From Casuarius casuarius (lineage: Eukaryota; Chordata; Aves; Casuariiformes; Casuariidae): a stretch of DNA of 64,000 bases. The translations under genes and the position numbers were made by a program. The DNA is taken from assembly GCA_003342895.1 (NCBI GenBank), contig PTFA01000011.1, positions 9,152,778 through 9,216,777 of the forward strand, in the 5' to 3' direction. The notes under the pieces were generated by a model. It was not told the DNA's origin, ran no database searches, and worked only from the letters and a program-made list of their open reading frames with translations. Below are positions 62,658 through 64,000 of the stretch, one piece after another (the stretch's first letter is position 1; every line of letters begins with the position of its first letter).

Positions 62658-62714
62658 CTTATGTACCTTTATTCCTTTCAACAGCCAGATAGATTGGATT
62701 CTGACTCAAAGTAA
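62658..62714. repeat. Dispersed direct repeat, copy 2
   Basis: Second copy of the text at 61510-61566, same orientation. The differences are two G/A changes in the middle, one c/g near the end and two in the leading ten bases. It matches no repeat family known to me. Confidence 0.9.
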
Positions 62715-64000
62715 TTTGTTCACTGGTAATGAGCTGAGATACGACCACCTAAATATAGAAATAACTATTCAGTGAAGATTTTACGAAATGCCGGGGTGGA
62801 AAAGAGTGTGTTTTACCTAGCTATAGGCCTTTTGAAAAACTAGAGATCTAATAATGGAAGTTGTTTTTTCTAATGAGAGATAATATTAATAGCTTTCAAT
62901 CAAATTAACTACCTGATGCTGAATAGCTATCCCACACTCTTTTTTTTTCTTTTTTTTTTCTTTAAGACATCTGCTGTGTTGACAGTTTAAGGATTCTGTT
63001 CCTGAAATAAGGCTAACAAATTCTATATAGAATGTCATAGCAAAGAGCAGAAAATTCTTAAATGGTTTTCATTGGGCAAGAAAGGACTTTTGACAAGGGC
63101 AAGAAAGTTATTTTTGACAAGATATTACAGGCTACAAAATGATATAGCATTGGAAGATCATAACAGTTTCTGCCAGTCATTTCTCAAAAATAAGGAAATT
63201 ATCCCCTGCGCTTTAAAAATAACTTTAAGTGTTCACTGTCATTCTATTCCTATGAACTTTTCTGCAAAATGTTTCTATAGAAATGGGCAGGACAAGTTAG
63301 ACTGCATCAGGTACAGGAGACTAGGAGTGTTCTAAATGAGGAATAATGTCACTAGAATATAGAAGATGAAATATAACAAAAATAAGGATACATAAATCAT
63401 ATGGTTCATTGCTCATCTTTTCCAGCAACACAGTCCCAAATCAGAAGGTCACACCAAATCCATCTGCCTGTATTTGAAGTATATGGGTTCACAGGGTTAT
63501 GAACATGGCAAAATACATACCAGGCATTTATGTTTTTTTTCTGAAAAAGGATGGACACAAGCACATCACTAACTGTTTTGCAGCACTTTGTGATCATGTT
63601 GCCTAAACTTTAAAAGTGACAGAACTTTCTGTTTCTTGCAGTTTTACAACCTACAACACTAACAAAAATATTCTTTGGGGTTTTTTTTAATGTTTCTAAA
63701 AGTAGTTTGCCCCACAATGCCTTCTAAAATTTTTTCCTTGGATTTTTTTTTTTTTTTTGCTTTCATTTTTATGATGGTTACTAATTTAACAAGAACTATT
63801 AATTAAGTAATTTGTTGTATGTTTTTAACCTAAAGTTTAAATCAGGATGAGTGTCTCATTATGATAGCCACTTCTGAAAAGATGGACAGCTACAGTTAGT
63901 GCTTTCCAAAATTTCACTGATTTATGACACGTTTAAAAGAAAGTAAGGAGAATGAGAGGAGTTCAAGAATAATAGGAACATCAACCATGCAGTTCACCCA

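Larger units (their letters stand above)
56111..64000. other. Non-coding unique sequence, no gene recognised
   Basis: AT-rich DNA with homopolymer tracts (T-runs near 58587, 62940-62960 and 63748-63764; the G8/A20 tract at 60442). A 23-bp tandem duplication lies at 60134-60179. The same 57-bp text appears twice, at 61510 and 62658. The stretch 60750-60930 is complex and might be conserved. No exon, RNA gene or repeat family was recognised. Confidence 0.6.

Noticed and set aside
1..64000. tRNA, rRNA, CRISPR array, bacterial operon or LTR retrovirus
   Set aside because: No cloverleaf, rRNA-like text, spaced identical repeats, compact gene row, paired LTRs or gag/pol/env-like frame was found on either strand.

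Overview
The window reads as vertebrate nuclear DNA, and most likely avian. It is AT-rich and CpG-poor, with small CpG-containing patches and many short microsatellites. It carries one fairly well preserved, 5'-truncated CR1 LINE (minus strand, about 33334-34130) of the type that dominates bird genomes, plus older and more diverged CR1-like fragments. I see no bacterial-style gene organisation, rRNA, tRNA or CRISPR array. Both the family and the low overall repeat density fit a bird. A crocodilian or turtle is less likely but not excluded, and the species cannot be named.

I find no protein-coding gene. The open frames are short, overlap on both strands, and lack domain content, apart from pieces of the CR1 reverse-transcriptase reading frame. 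The 64 kb is therefore a gene desert or the inside of a very large intron. I could not identify a host gene.

Layout: 1-7 kb is unique AT-rich sequence with a possible old DNA-transposon scrap near 5.4 kb. At 7.2-7.5 kb lies an old plus-strand CR1 3' end. At 8.5-10.4 kb there are possible MIR/CORE-SINE fragments and a GC-rich repeat-like block. A CR1 tail lies at 11.3 kb. From 12 to 20 kb the sequence is mostly featureless. At 20-22.4 kb lies a cluster of old repeats: a CR1 fragment and several short motifs resembling palindromic DNA transposons of amniotes. At 24.8-25.3 kb there is a CpG-containing block that looks like a regulatory element. At 33.3-34.1 kb lies the main CR1. At 44.8-45.25 kb there is a second CpG-containing candidate regulatory block, with a TATA-like box. 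At 48.0-48.2 kb lies an AT/GT microsatellite. At 55.5-56.1 kb lies a third candidate, with an octamer and homeodomain-type sites. At 61.5 and 62.7 kb there is an unexplained 57-bp direct repeat.

With no genes, the only functional reading available is of a regulatory landscape: isolated candidate enhancers in unique, repeat-poor DNA, as found around developmental genes. That is inference from base composition and motifs and needs cross-species alignment. I did not find a convincing new biological system in this window.
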